DNA from: Candidatus Thiodiazotropha sp. (ex Epidulcina cf. delphinae)
GTDB taxonomy: Bacteria; Pseudomonadota; Gammaproteobacteria; Chromatiales; Chromatiaceae
Reading direction: 5' to 3'
Length of the DNA stretch: 33,111 nucleotides
Assembly (NCBI GenBank): GCA_025656505.1
Contig: JAHXHR010000030.1
Coordinates: 1-33,111, forward strand
The notes under the pieces are model-generated. The model was not told where the DNA came from. It made no database searches and saw only the letters and a list, made by a program, of their open reading frames with translations. Shown here piece by piece: positions 19,712 through 28,500 of the stretch. The first letter of the stretch is position 1; each line of letters starts with the position of its first letter. A program made the position numbers and the translations under genes.

Positions 19712-19921
19712 CTAACCTCGCAGCGTTCGATATCTGTCTTGAAGTTTTGGATGGATCAATTGTTCAACGGAGATAAAGGTATATGGCGCTTCCTGATCTT
19801 CATCATGTCGATGATCATCCTTTCCCCGCTCATTGTCATACCGCACCAGACACTCGCCGGGAAAACCATAAAAAAGCCGGTATTTGAACCCATGTGGCCC
19901 CTCGCTATCCGTGCAATTCAC
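19712..19921 (-). pseudogene. TumE/DUF6516-like toxin remnant, apparently truncated at the N-terminus and frameshifted at the C-terminus
   Basis: Core 'GPHGFKYRLFYGFPGECLVRYDNERGKDDHRHDEDQEAPYTFISVEQL' fits the family; an alternate frame downstream reads 'SIQNFKTDIERCEVSRMSK', resembling a family C-terminus; GTG start overlaps the upstream gene's 3' end. Confidence 0.6.
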
Positions 19922-21080
19922 GCAGGCGGGCGAATGCGGTCCGAATCTGCTCTATGGTATTGTGAAAATGGGGTGAAAAGCGAATGCCGCCTCCCCGATA
20001 GGCGCAAACGACCCGCTGTTCCATCAACCTATGATAGAGGGCCTGATTGTCCTTCTCTGGAACGCGGAATGTAACGATGCCGGCGCGCTTGTCGTGGGCG
20101 CGGGGGGTCAGCAACTCGAATCCCAAGGCATCCACCTGCTCGATGATCTCGTCGGTATTGGCCTGAATCCTCGAGAATATCTTTTCGAGGCCGATCTCCA
20201 GGATCAGCGATAGACTGGCCTGTAGGGCATGCACACCGAGCATGTTTGAGCTTCCGCATTCAAAGCGCCGTGCGGTGTCGGCCGGACACCAGTCAGTGCG
20301 ATCAAAATCGCCCATTGCCTGTATCATGTGCCAGCCATACTGATGCAGCCTGAGCTTGTCCCGCAACTCAGGTCGACAATAGAAGAGGGCCAGTCCTTCC
20401 GGGCCGAGCATCCATTTGTGTCCGTCCGCCACCACGACATCGGCTTGGGACTGTCTCAGATCGAAGGGGAGGGCGCCCAGGCTCTGGATGGCATCGACCA
20501 CGAAAAGCGTGCAACGCTGCCGGCAATAGGCTCCCAGGGTGTCCAACTGCATCCTGCGTCCGTCGGCATACTGCACCGAACTCACGGCAAGCAGACGGGT
20601 ATGGTTGTCGCACAGCGCCACAAGCTCCCGCTCCGGATCGTTGCCTGCCTGCTGCAGGTCGAGGAGACGGACTTCGACTCCCTGACCCTTCAACGACTCC
20701 CAGACGATGCGGTTCGAGGGGAATTCCTGGGCAATCGACACGATGTTGTCCCCGGGTTGCCAATCGAGACCATGGGCGATCAGCGACAGGCCTTCCGAGG
20801 TGCTCTTCAGGAGCGCGATATCCGCCAGATCCGGTGCGTGGATCAGCTCAGCCAACAGGGATCTCAGCGAATCTTCCGCCCTCAGCCAACGGGGATAGTC
20901 GATTGAGCCCTGGCGGTTGTTTTCACGTGCGAAGGAGCAGACGGCTTCCCGAGTTCGGTTTGGCCAGGGCGCCACGGCTGCGTGATTGAGATAGATGATG
21001 TCAGGGTCGAGAGCGAAAAACACCGGAGCTGTCCTCTGTGCTAGTGTATCTATGGCGAGGTACACTGTGTGTTTGGGCAA
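19905..21080 (-). CDS. class V aminotransferase (cysteine desulfurase-like PLP enzyme)
   Basis: 'IIYLNHAAVAPWPNRTREAV', PLP lysine region 'VVVADGHKWMLGPEGLALFYC', 'FECGSSNMLGVHAL'. Confidence 0.9.
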   Translation of the reverse strand: MPKHTVYLAIDTLAQRTAPVFFALDPDIIYLNHAAVAPWPNRTREAVCSFARENNRQGSIDYPRWLRAEDSLRSLLAELIHAPDLADIALLKSTSEGLSLIAHGLDWQPGDNIVSIAQEFPSNRIVWESLKGQGVEVRLLDLQQAGNDPERELVALCDNHTRLLAVSSVQYADGRRMQLDTLGAYCRQRCTLFVVDAIQSLGALPFDLRQSQADVVVADGHKWMLGPEGLALFYCRPELRDKLRLHQYGWHMIQAMGDFDRTDWCPADTARRFECGSSNMLGVHALQASLSLILEIGLEKIFSRIQANTDEIIEQVDALGFELLTPRAHDKRAGIVTFRVPEKDNQALYHRLMEQRVVCAYRGGGIRFSPHFHNTIEQIRTAFARLRELHG

Positions 21081-21113
21081 TCCATTCAGTCATTCTAGGG
21101 TGGGGATCGATCA

Positions 21114-21479
21114 ATGCAGGCGATGATCTTAAAGCATACGGTGGATAAAGAGTACTTTTTCCATGAAGGGTGTTTCATAAATGAACTCTTGAATCATCTG
21201 CGGGATCGTGAACTCTCTATTGCCCGGGTCAGGGTAAGACCGGGGGATACGACCCAATGGCACAGCCTGCGCAACACGACTGAACGTTATCTCATCCTGC
21301 ATGGGAGGGGGTTGGTGGAAGTGGGCGATTTACCCTCAGAGGTGGTGACATCAGGCGATGCCGTGTTCATACCCCCTGGGGCGCCTCAGCGTATCTCCAA
21401 TACGGGTGAAGAGGATCTGATCTTTCTAGCCCTGTGCACACCCCGATTTGTCCCGGCATCTTACCAAGCGCTTGAGTGA
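21114..21479 (+). CDS. cupin-domain protein
   Basis: 'RVRPGDTTQWHSLRNTTERYLILHGRGLVEVG...VTSGDAVFIPPGAPQRISNTGEEDLIFLALCTPRF'. Confidence 0.9.
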   Translation: MQAMILKHTVDKEYFFHEGCFINELLNHLRDRELSIARVRVRPGDTTQWHSLRNTTERYLILHGRGLVEVGDLPSEVVTSGDAVFIPPGAPQRISNTGEEDLIFLALCTPRFVPASYQALE

Positions 21480-21780
21480 ACGTGCGGCGGCAGCCCATGA
21501 CTTTGAAGTGTATGGTAAGAATGCCAGTAAATACATGATGCAATGACAATATCTTAATATTATATCTAAATATCGTTATTTGGATTTTTGTCACAACATT
21601 AATTTTTACATGCCTTATAATTAATTAAGAATAAATTAATATTCTGGGAGAATGGCTATGGGAATCCATGTTCGGCGGTTCACCGGGAATAGGCATTCAT
21701 AGACGATCGCTCAGGGCAAAACAGGGGTTTGCCGACAGCGCAAAATCAAATGACAAATATACGAGTAGTTGAGGTGTGCT

Positions 21781-22011
21781 ATGTCATTTCTGAATTGTAA
21801 ACGTTTACGCCGAGTCGTCAGCCTGGCGGGCATAGTCTTGATCAGCGGGATATTGCTGGAAGTCATTGCCCATCTCACGGCTGCAACGGTTACTCTGCTG
21901 CTTTTCCAGTCACTCGCTTTGGCCATGGTTCTGATCAGTCCGGTGATTATTCTCCTCGCCATTGTAATTTCACTGATCCCCGGCACCGGTGTTAAGGACT
22001 GTATGCACTGA
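21781..22011 (+). CDS. small hydrophobic two-TM protein, unknown function
   Basis: 76 aa, 'SLAGIVLISGILLEVIAHLTAATVTLLLFQSLALAMVLISPVIILLAIVISLIPG'; weak support beyond composition. Confidence 0.5.
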   Translation: MSFLNCKRLRRVVSLAGIVLISGILLEVIAHLTAATVTLLLFQSLALAMVLISPVIILLAIVISLIPGTGVKDCMH

Positions 22012-22136
22012 AACGGACTCTCAGGAGGTTTCTCACCCTGGAAGAGGTCGGATGAGAAGCGCAAAGGAACTTTTACGGCAAACGATTGCTCGAATCTTGT
22101 TATTCATAGTATGAATATCAACTTCACTGACTGAAA

Positions 22137-22517
22137 ATGCAGCGGTTTCCTGAGAAAATATTGCTGGTCCTACTCGCCCTGCTGCTGGGGACAGCTCCCT
22201 TGCAGGCGGCTTTTACCGGCATATCGGCCAGTGATGACAGCACCCGACACCAGCTTGGGACGATGCATCAGATGGAGATGGACTCGACCTCCGGGATGGC
22301 TGCGGATCATGAATCATGCCGTTGCGCCCAGGGGATGATTGACAAGTGCTGTTCCCCGGATGCCTGTAACAGCGGCCATTGTAGCTCCGTTCCCGCGCTT
22401 ATCCCCTCAACCCTCATCCACGCTACAGATGCGTTCCCAGGCTGTCAGAGGATACTCACCGATGCTACGCCGCTGAGGCGAATATCCTCTCCTCCCTTCC
22501 GACCACCCAGAGTCTGA
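22137..22517 (+). CDS. secreted Cys/Met/His-rich protein, possibly CopL/DUF2946-like
   Basis: Signal peptide; 'HQMEMDSTSGMAADHESCRCAQGMIDKCCSPDACNSGHCSS'; C-terminal 'PPFRPPRV'. Confidence 0.6.
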   Translation: MQRFPEKILLVLLALLLGTAPLQAAFTGISASDDSTRHQLGTMHQMEMDSTSGMAADHESCRCAQGMIDKCCSPDACNSGHCSSVPALIPSTLIHATDAFPGCQRILTDATPLRRISSPPFRPPRV

Positions 22518-22629
22518 CCTCCATAGCAACGATCCTTCAGAGATAAGGGATCGGCCGATGAAAAACATCAACAGATGTTTCCATGGCGGCGTGCCGTCCG
22601 TCACGGCTATGCAGAGGAAGAAACACTTA

Positions 22630-23124
22630 ATGAAGAGAAACGAAGTTATATTGTGGTCGCTATCCGGCCTGACCATCTTGGTGGGATGTGATGATCAACG
22701 AAGTGCTGCAGGGGATCTGCAACGGCGGACAGCATCTGTATCGATACTGCAATCGCCCCCTGTTGAGCGCTGGTATGGAGCTGGGCAGATAGTACGGGGT
22801 AATAAGTTCTATCTGGAGAACTGTGCCGAGTGTCATAGACCGGATGCTTCCGGTGCGGCAAACTGGAAAGAGCCGGACGAGCAGGGTAACTATCCGCCGC
22901 CGCCCCTTAACGGCACCGCCCATACCTGGCATCATCCACTCTCGGTTTTACGACGGACAGTGAGAATCGGTGGTGTTCCGTTGGGCGGCTCCATGCCGGG
23001 ATTCGCGGATAAACTGAATGAACAGCAGATCGATGACATTTTTGCCTGGGTGCAGTCTCACTGGTCCGATGAGATCTACACGATCTGGCATAAGCGGAAT
23101 CTACAGTCTTTGAAAAAAGGCTGA
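22630..23124 (+). CDS. c-type cytochrome lipoprotein
   Basis: Lipobox 'LTILVGC'; CAECH; 'GGVPLGGSMPGFADKLNEQQIDDIFAWVQSHW'. Confidence 0.85.
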   Translation: MKRNEVILWSLSGLTILVGCDDQRSAAGDLQRRTASVSILQSPPVERWYGAGQIVRGNKFYLENCAECHRPDASGAANWKEPDEQGNYPPPPLNGTAHTWHHPLSVLRRTVRIGGVPLGGSMPGFADKLNEQQIDDIFAWVQSHWSDEIYTIWHKRNLQSLKKG

Positions 23125-23148
23125 ACTTTACAGGAAATGAGGTCAATC

Positions 23149-23640
23149 ATGACTAACAACAAACCCGACAAGTCTCATAAAAAATCCATCTACCTAAAAA
23201 TAGCCGCTTGGTTTATAGCCGGTGCTGTTCCGATTATCGGCGGTTTGCTGATGACTCAACAAGCCAGCGAAGCAGCCGACATTGTGGTCTATAAAAGCCC
23301 GACCTGCGGCTGTTGCAAGGCGTGGGTGACCCACTTGCAGGATAACGGCTTCTCCGTTGAAGTGCATGACAGGAACAACATGCAACCGATCAAGCAGGCG
23401 ATGGGCGTTCCAGACCGTTTACAGTCCTGTCATACGGCTCAAATTGAAGGATATGTCATTGAGGGTCATGTCCCCGCTGATGACATTATTCGTCTTTTAA
23501 AAGAGAAACCTGCCGTCACGGGAATCACCGCGCCTGGTATGCCGATGGGATCGCCGGGTATGGAAGGGCCGAGAAAGGATAACTACGAAGTGCTGACATT
23601 TAAGAAAAACGGAAAGACGAGCGTCTTTGCCAAGCACTGA
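23149..23640 (+). CDS. DUF411 metal-binding protein (copper-associated family)
   Basis: 'DIVVYKSPTCGCCKAWVTHLQDNGFSVEVHD...GVPDRLQSCHTAQIEGYVIEGHVPADDIIRLL'. Confidence 0.92.
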   Translation: MTNNKPDKSHKKSIYLKIAAWFIAGAVPIIGGLLMTQQASEAADIVVYKSPTCGCCKAWVTHLQDNGFSVEVHDRNNMQPIKQAMGVPDRLQSCHTAQIEGYVIEGHVPADDIIRLLKEKPAVTGITAPGMPMGSPGMEGPRKDNYEVLTFKKNGKTSVFAKH

Positions 23641-23795
23641 ATTGAAGCGACGCTCCATGTGTATCCATGTAGTATGAGCCGTCACTTCACTTTGTCTGTC
23701 GATGAATTCGCTATTGCCCTACAAACAACCCCCTAAACACAGCTACAATCGCAGGCCGGATTTCATTGTTATTCATCTAAATACAGGAAACATCC

Positions 23796-25052
23796 ATGGC
23801 ATACGACAAGATTGAGGTCCCTTCAGCGGGTGAAAAGATCAGAGTTGACGCGGGTGGTGCGCTGAGCGTGCCGAACAACCCGATCATCCCATATATCGAG
23901 GGTGACGGGATTGGTGTGGACATCACTCCGGTGATGCGTAAAGTGATCGATGCCGCTGTGGCTAAGGCCTATGGCGGCAAAAGGGATATCGCCTGGATGG
24001 AGATCTATGCCGGTGAGAAAGCGACCCATGTCTACGATAGCGATACCTGGTTGCCGGATGAGACCCTCGATGCAGTCAAGGCGTTCGTTGTCTCCATCAA
24101 GGGGCCGTTGACCACCCCGGTGGGAGGCGGCATCCGATCCCTGAATGTGGCGTTGCGTCAGCAACTCGACCTGTATGTCTGTCTCCGGCCGGTGCGCTAT
24201 TTCAACGGCACTCCCAGTCCGTTGAAGGAGCCGGAGAGGACCGACATGGTGATCTTCCGCGAGAATTCAGAGGATATCTATGCCGGCATCGAATGGGAAT
24301 CGGGCTCGGAAGAGGTGAAGACGCTGATCGATTTCCTGCAAAACAGGATGGGCGTGAGTAAGATCCGTTTCCCGAATACCTCGGGTGTCGGCGTCAAACC
24401 CGTCTCAAGCGAGGGTAGCAAACGCTTGGTGCGCAAGGCGTTGCAGTATGCCATCGACAATGATCGTGACTCGGTGACCCTGGTCCACAAGGGTAACATC
24501 ATGAAGTTTACCGAGGGGGCGTTCAAGAACTGGGGCTACGAACTGGCCAAGGAGGAGTTCGGCGCGGTGGAGTTGGACGGCGGCCCCTGGTGTTCCTTCA
24601 ACAATCCCAACAGTGGCAAAGAGATCATCGTCAAGGATGTGATCGCTGATGCCTTCCTGCAGCAGATCCTGTTGCGTCCCGCCGAATACAGCGTGATCGC
24701 CACCCTCAACCTGAACGGCGACTACATCTCCGATGCCCTGGCCGCCCAGGTGGGCGGTATCGGTATCGCGCCGGGGGCCAATCTGTCGGATAGCGTGGCG
24801 ATGTTCGAGGCGACCCATGGCACCGCGCCGAAATATGCCGGCCAGGACAAGGTCAATCCCGGTTCGCTGATCCTTTCAGCCGAAATGATGCTGCGTCACA
24901 TGGGATGGCATGAGGCTGCGGACCTGGTGATCCAAAGTCTCGGCGCCACCATTTCCGCCAAGACCGTAACCTATGATCTGGCGCGGCTGATGGGAGATCC
25001 CCAAGAGCTGAGCTGTTCCGCCTTTGGCGATGCCATGATTGCCATGATGTGA
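23796..25052 (+). CDS. icd: NADP-dependent isocitrate dehydrogenase
   Basis: '[19 protein letters not shown]', '[17 protein letters not shown]', '[40 protein letters not shown]'. Confidence 0.97.
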   Translation: MAYDKIEVPSAGEKIRVDAGGALSVPNNPIIPYIEGDGIGVDITPVMRKVIDAAVAKAYGGKRDIAWMEIYAGEKATHVYDSDTWLPDETLDAVKAFVVSIKGPLTTPVGGGIRSLNVALRQQLDLYVCLRPVRYFNGTPSPLKEPERTDMVIFRENSEDIYAGIEWESGSEEVKTLIDFLQNRMGVSKIRFPNTSGVGVKPVSSEGSKRLVRKALQYAIDNDRDSVTLVHKGNIMKFTEGAFKNWGYELAKEEFGAVELDGGPWCSFNNPNSGKEIIVKDVIADAFLQQILLRPAEYSVIATLNLNGDYISDALAAQVGGIGIAPGANLSDSVAMFEATHGTAPKYAGQDKVNPGSLILSAEMMLRHMGWHEAADLVIQSLGATISAKTVTYDLARLMGDPQELSCSAFGDAMIAMM

Positions 25053-25068
25053 ATATTCAAAGGGGAAC

Positions 25069-25096
25069 ACCGCAGGGGGAACCTCCTCCTGCGGCG
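25069..25096 (+). terminator. GC-rich hairpin downstream of icd
   Basis: CCGCAGGGGGAACCTCCTCCTGCGG: about 11-bp stem 17 nt after the icd stop; no clear T-run, so intrinsic termination is uncertain. Confidence 0.4.
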
Positions 25097-25102
25097 GTTA
25101 AC

Positions 25103-25544
25103 CCTAAAAACCGCAGTTGACCGCTCCATTCTGATACTAACCTAGGGATAGAGAAACTAGGGGGCGTTCTCAATCATCGTTCGCGGCGTGATTCCGGCCC
25201 TTTTCCGCGCCGGCGGCGTTGCGATTCGTTGCAATAGAATGACTATTACGCCTCATCGCGCCTTGCCGGCACGAAAAATGACTCAGAATCACGCTCACTC
25301 AGCTAATTGAGAACGCCCCCTAGTAATTTCGATTTGCCTATTCACCGGTTGGGTGAACCAGGCTACGGGGTGAATGGCACGCTTGCGGCGGCGCATGGCT
25401 GCGTTGCAACGCCTTGGAATAGCATGACGATTTCGCGTCGTTGCGCGCTGCACAAGTGTCGCAAGCACAGGGATGTGCGGGAGCGGCCCTTGCCCTGCAC
25501 TCCCGCAAACGTACCCTTCACCCCGTCCAACTGCGGTTTTTAGG
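25103..25544 (+). mobile_element. MITE family A, full copy (copy 3), interrupted by a nested MITE
   Basis: CCTAAAAACCGCAGTTG ... CAACTGCGGTTTTTAGG; flanking TSD TTAAC (25098-25102 / 25545-25549). Confidence 0.92.
25161..25319 (+). mobile_element. MITE family B, 159 bp, nested within family A copy 3
   Basis: Perfect 14-bp TIR GGGGCGTTCTCAAT / ATTGAGAACGCCCC, flanked by CTAG (25157-25160 / 25320-25323); removing it restores a segment of the same length as copy 5. Confidence 0.9.
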
Positions 25545-25562
25545 TTAACGCCGCTTTTCAGG

Positions 25563-26609
25563 TTAAAACTCTGCCGCGAACTGGATCGTCAGGTTGTTGG
25601 AATGACTGTCGTCGTACGCCTCGGCCCGTGCATATTCGAGGCCGATGGCCGCGCCCTCCATCAACCCGACGGAGAATGTAGTGAGGAGAATCGCTTCAGG
25701 AAGTTCAGTCAACTCGGCATCGTTGGTGCCTTGATAGCCGACCGCTAGCGTGGCTTCACGGTCTGCGACGGCGAAGCCGTATCCACCCTCGACGCTGAAG
25801 GCGCCGGGCTTTTCGCCGGTAGGGAACTCATCCAGGGAGGTGATCGTCTCACCGATTAGGGTAAACGGGCCTGTCTGCATCAGCACATGGAAGGCTAAGC
25901 CGCCGATACGGTCATGTACTGTCCCGGCGTAGTCGATGAGCCCGTCGGAGTCGCCGATGTCGTTGATGTAACCGAGACCGGCATTGAGCGAGAATTGATC
26001 GTTTTCGAACATGTAGGCGAAGCTGAGTCCGAAATTATCGATCTTATTCGTCTCTTCTTCGCCGGCATCGCCGTCGAAGAGGTACAACGAACCGGAAAAG
26101 GGGCCGGTCGAATAACCGCCCAGCAGACTCGTTTCGCGGGTCTCGCCGATCTCCAGTGTGAGCGGATCGGAGATCATCCCGGTCTCGAAGCTACCGAAAG
26201 GCAGATAGAATTGGCCGGCGATGACAAACCAGTCTGCATCGGCTGCGAAGGTGACGGCCGCCACGTCCACATCCAGCTTCTCGTCACCGTCATCCTCGTA
26301 CAGCAGGACGATTTCCGCCGACAATGAGGGATTGATGTCGGCGGCAAGGCCGAGTTCCATGGTGGCCAGGGTCAGATTGCTTTCTGATTCACCCTCATCC
26401 GGATCAGCGAATGCGGCCTCGATTTCGATGATGCCGCCGATTTCCATCTTGTTCAGCCAGTCACCATGCCGTTCATCTGACTGCATGACATCGCCCCGGT
26501 CGTTTGGGTCGGCTTCAGGGAGTTGGCCGTCAAGGCCGACATCGGCCGTAGCGGCTCCTTGCCATGAGAGCGTGATTGCGATGGCTATGTGCAACAATGT
26601 TTTCTGCAT
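25563..26609 (-). CDS. LbtU-like outer-membrane porin
   Basis: Signal peptide; beta-barrel pattern, 'EIGGIIEIEAAFADPDEGESESNLTLATMELGLAADINPSLSAEIVLLYEDDGDEKLDVDVA', C-terminal 'NLTIQFAAEF'. Confidence 0.82.
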   Translation of the reverse strand: MQKTLLHIAIAITLSWQGAATADVGLDGQLPEADPNDRGDVMQSDERHGDWLNKMEIGGIIEIEAAFADPDEGESESNLTLATMELGLAADINPSLSAEIVLLYEDDGDEKLDVDVAAVTFAADADWFVIAGQFYLPFGSFETGMISDPLTLEIGETRETSLLGGYSTGPFSGSLYLFDGDAGEEETNKIDNFGLSFAYMFENDQFSLNAGLGYINDIGDSDGLIDYAGTVHDRIGGLAFHVLMQTGPFTLIGETITSLDEFPTGEKPGAFSVEGGYGFAVADREATLAVGYQGTNDAELTELPEAILLTTFSVGLMEGAAIGLEYARAEAYDDSHSNNLTIQFAAEF

Positions 26610-26819
26610 TTTTTTATATACCTCGACACGAAAGAATGTTTGAGGAGTGCTGCTGAACGGCAGAAGCTCGGTTCCCGGCGCGGTTGGTCATTGCGGTGGA
26701 GCGTTGCGGTTCTCTCAAGCCGGTTTGCAGCGGTACTCCGGTTATCGGCAGGTAGAGCGGATCGCTTAGGATGTGATTGAAAAAAACTTGGCCCGAATCA
26801 TGCCTGGCCAATCGCCCAG

Positions 26820-26860
26820 CCTAAAAACCGCAGATGGACGGGGTGAAGTGTGCGCTTGTG
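26820..26860 (-). repeat. MITE family A, right-end fragment in reverse orientation (copy 4)
   Basis: cctaaaaaccgcagatggacggggtgaagtgtgcgcttgtg matches the reverse complement of the right end of copies 3 and 5. Confidence 0.85.
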
Positions 26861-26907
26861 CTCGATGCCGCCGGACTCAAGGCACTCGGTAAGCGTTGCT
26901 ACTTATT

Positions 26908-27354
26908 TCATACCCAGTCAATCAGGTGAAACTCCCAGTCGTCCGCTTCAGCTTCCGGCACCACCTTGCCACGGATGGAGTGTCCGCCCTTTTCGACGCC
27001 GGCGGAGTCGCCTGTGATCAGCGGATGCCAGGAAGGCAGCTCCTTTCCTTCTGCCAGTAGGCGATAGGTGCAAGTGGGCGGTAACCAGTACGGATCGATC
27101 AGATCGTTTGGCGTGAGAGTCACGCAGTTGGGCACAAGCATTGACCGCTCTTGGTAACGGGTGCAGCGGCAAGTCCCGAGATCCAGGAGATCGCAGACCA
27201 CATTGGTGTAATGGATATCCCGCGTCTCCTCATCTTCCAATTTTTGCAGGCAACATTTGGCGCAACCGTCGCATAGGGATTCCCACTCGTTGGAGGGGAT
27301 GGCGTCAAGTGATCGGGTCTTCCAAAATGGCTGATCGGCGTAGCGTTGTGGCAT
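26908..27354 (-). CDS. YcgN-family cysteine cluster protein
   Basis: 'FWKTRSLDAIPSNEWESLCDGCAKCCLQKLEDEETRDIHYTNVVCDLLDLGTCRCTRY'. Confidence 0.92.
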   Translation of the reverse strand: MPQRYADQPFWKTRSLDAIPSNEWESLCDGCAKCCLQKLEDEETRDIHYTNVVCDLLDLGTCRCTRYQERSMLVPNCVTLTPNDLIDPYWLPPTCTYRLLAEGKELPSWHPLITGDSAGVEKGGHSIRGKVVPEAEADDWEFHLIDWV

Positions 27355-27768
27355 GGGTGAATGCTGACTTCTATAGTAGGCTATGGGTTGTTGTCCGCCA
27401 ATATTCGCGGATCAGGTAAAATGCGATGTGTCAATGCTTAGGTATACATCTTTATTGCGTCACCTCAGTGATTGGCAGGTTAAGAGGAAGTTATGTGACA
27501 ACGCTCGAGAGATATAATATATCCTTTTGATAAATAACAGTTAATATGTATTGTACAGAAATTACACAATCTAAACAGGGTATAGCAACATCAAGGGCCG
27601 TGGGTGAATGCCTCCAGCTTACCCACAAAGATATCCACAGGATCTGTGGAAACATCCGATTGCTGTTTCGGCTCAGGCATCGAAGCATATTTCGGTTATC
27701 TTTTCCAATATGCGATCCCTGACAATCGGGCCTATGGAGGATACACAGTGGTCCATGCGTAATTGAAC

Positions 27769-28035
27769 CTAAAAACCGCAGTTGACCGCTCCATCCTGAT
27801 ACTAAGCTACCAATATGCAAACTATTGACTTCGATTTGCCTATTCACCTGCCGGGTGAGCCACGCTACGGGGCGCATGGCTGCATTGCAACGCCTTGGAA
27901 TAGCATGAGGATTCCGCGTCGTTGTGCGCCGTGCGGGGATGCACAAGTGTCGCAAGCACAGGGATGTGCAGGAGCGACCCTTGCCCTGCACCCCCGCAAG
28001 CGCACACTTTACCCCGTCCAACTGCGGTTTTTAGG
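27769..28035 (+). mobile_element. MITE family A, full 267-bp copy (copy 5)
   Basis: TIRs CCTAAAAACCGCAGTTG / CAACTGCGGTTTTTAGG; TSD TTGAA (27764-27768 / 28036-28040). Confidence 0.93.
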
Positions 28036-28500
28036 TTGAACTACCACGCGGTCGTTCCTCTCCCTTTCGGTCCTATCGGCATTGCCATGTCTGAGGGCGG
28101 ATTGAAGGCGATCGAGTATCTTTCATCGCCGCAGCAGGGTTATCGGCAAGAGGCTCCCGGACTGGATCGCGTAGTCGATGCCATCGAGGCCTATCTGCAT
28201 GATCCCACCTGGCGGTTCGACCTGGATCTTATATTGCTTGGGACAGCGTTTCAGCAACGTGTGTGGAAAGCACTGCAGGCGATTCCCCCAGGCAGGCCCC
28301 TGACATACGGCCGACTGGCTGAAAAGATCGGCAGTGGGGCCAGGGCGGTGGGAAACGCTTGCAGGGCCAATCCCTGTCCTCTTGTCATTCCCTGTCATCG
28401 GGTGGTGGGGGTCAACGGCCTGGGCGGATTCGCCGGCGAGCGGGGTGGTGAGAAACTGGAGATAAAGCGCTGGTTGTTGCGGCATGAGGGTTGGCTATGA
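28036..28500 (+). CDS. ogt: methylated-DNA--[protein]-cysteine S-methyltransferase
   Basis: 'GRPLTYGRLAEKIGSGARAVGNACRANPCPLVIPCHRVVG' active site; TTG 28036 gives 'MNYHAVVPLPFGPIGIAM', a typical N-terminus; the frame also stays open upstream into the repeat. Confidence 0.9.
   Translation: MNYHAVVPLPFGPIGIAMSEGGLKAIEYLSSPQQGYRQEAPGLDRVVDAIEAYLHDPTWRFDLDLILLGTAFQQRVWKALQAIPPGRPLTYGRLAEKIGSGARAVGNACRANPCPLVIPCHRVVGVNGLGGFAGERGGEKLEIKRWLLRHEGWL

Noticed and set aside
21653-21703. 16-codon ORF (MAMGIHVRRFTGNRHS) considered as a leader peptide for the copper-related cluster
   Set aside because: It has an RBS-like GGGAG, but nothing else supports translation or attenuation; too short to claim.
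25103-25544. Interpretation of the CCTAAAAACCGCAG palindromes as simple terminators or REP sequences
   Set aside because: Perfect 5-bp duplications around three copies and separation of the two arms by up to 279 bp of conserved interior support a mobile element instead.
25473-25748. 91-aa + strand ORF as an independent gene
   Set aside because: It begins in the MITE right end and then runs antisense through the porin gene; relevant only to the frame-exit observation.
27491-28021. 176-aa minus-strand ORF upstream of ogt
   Set aside because: Starts inside the repeat element and runs into AT-rich intergenic DNA; composition and sequence do not look coding.
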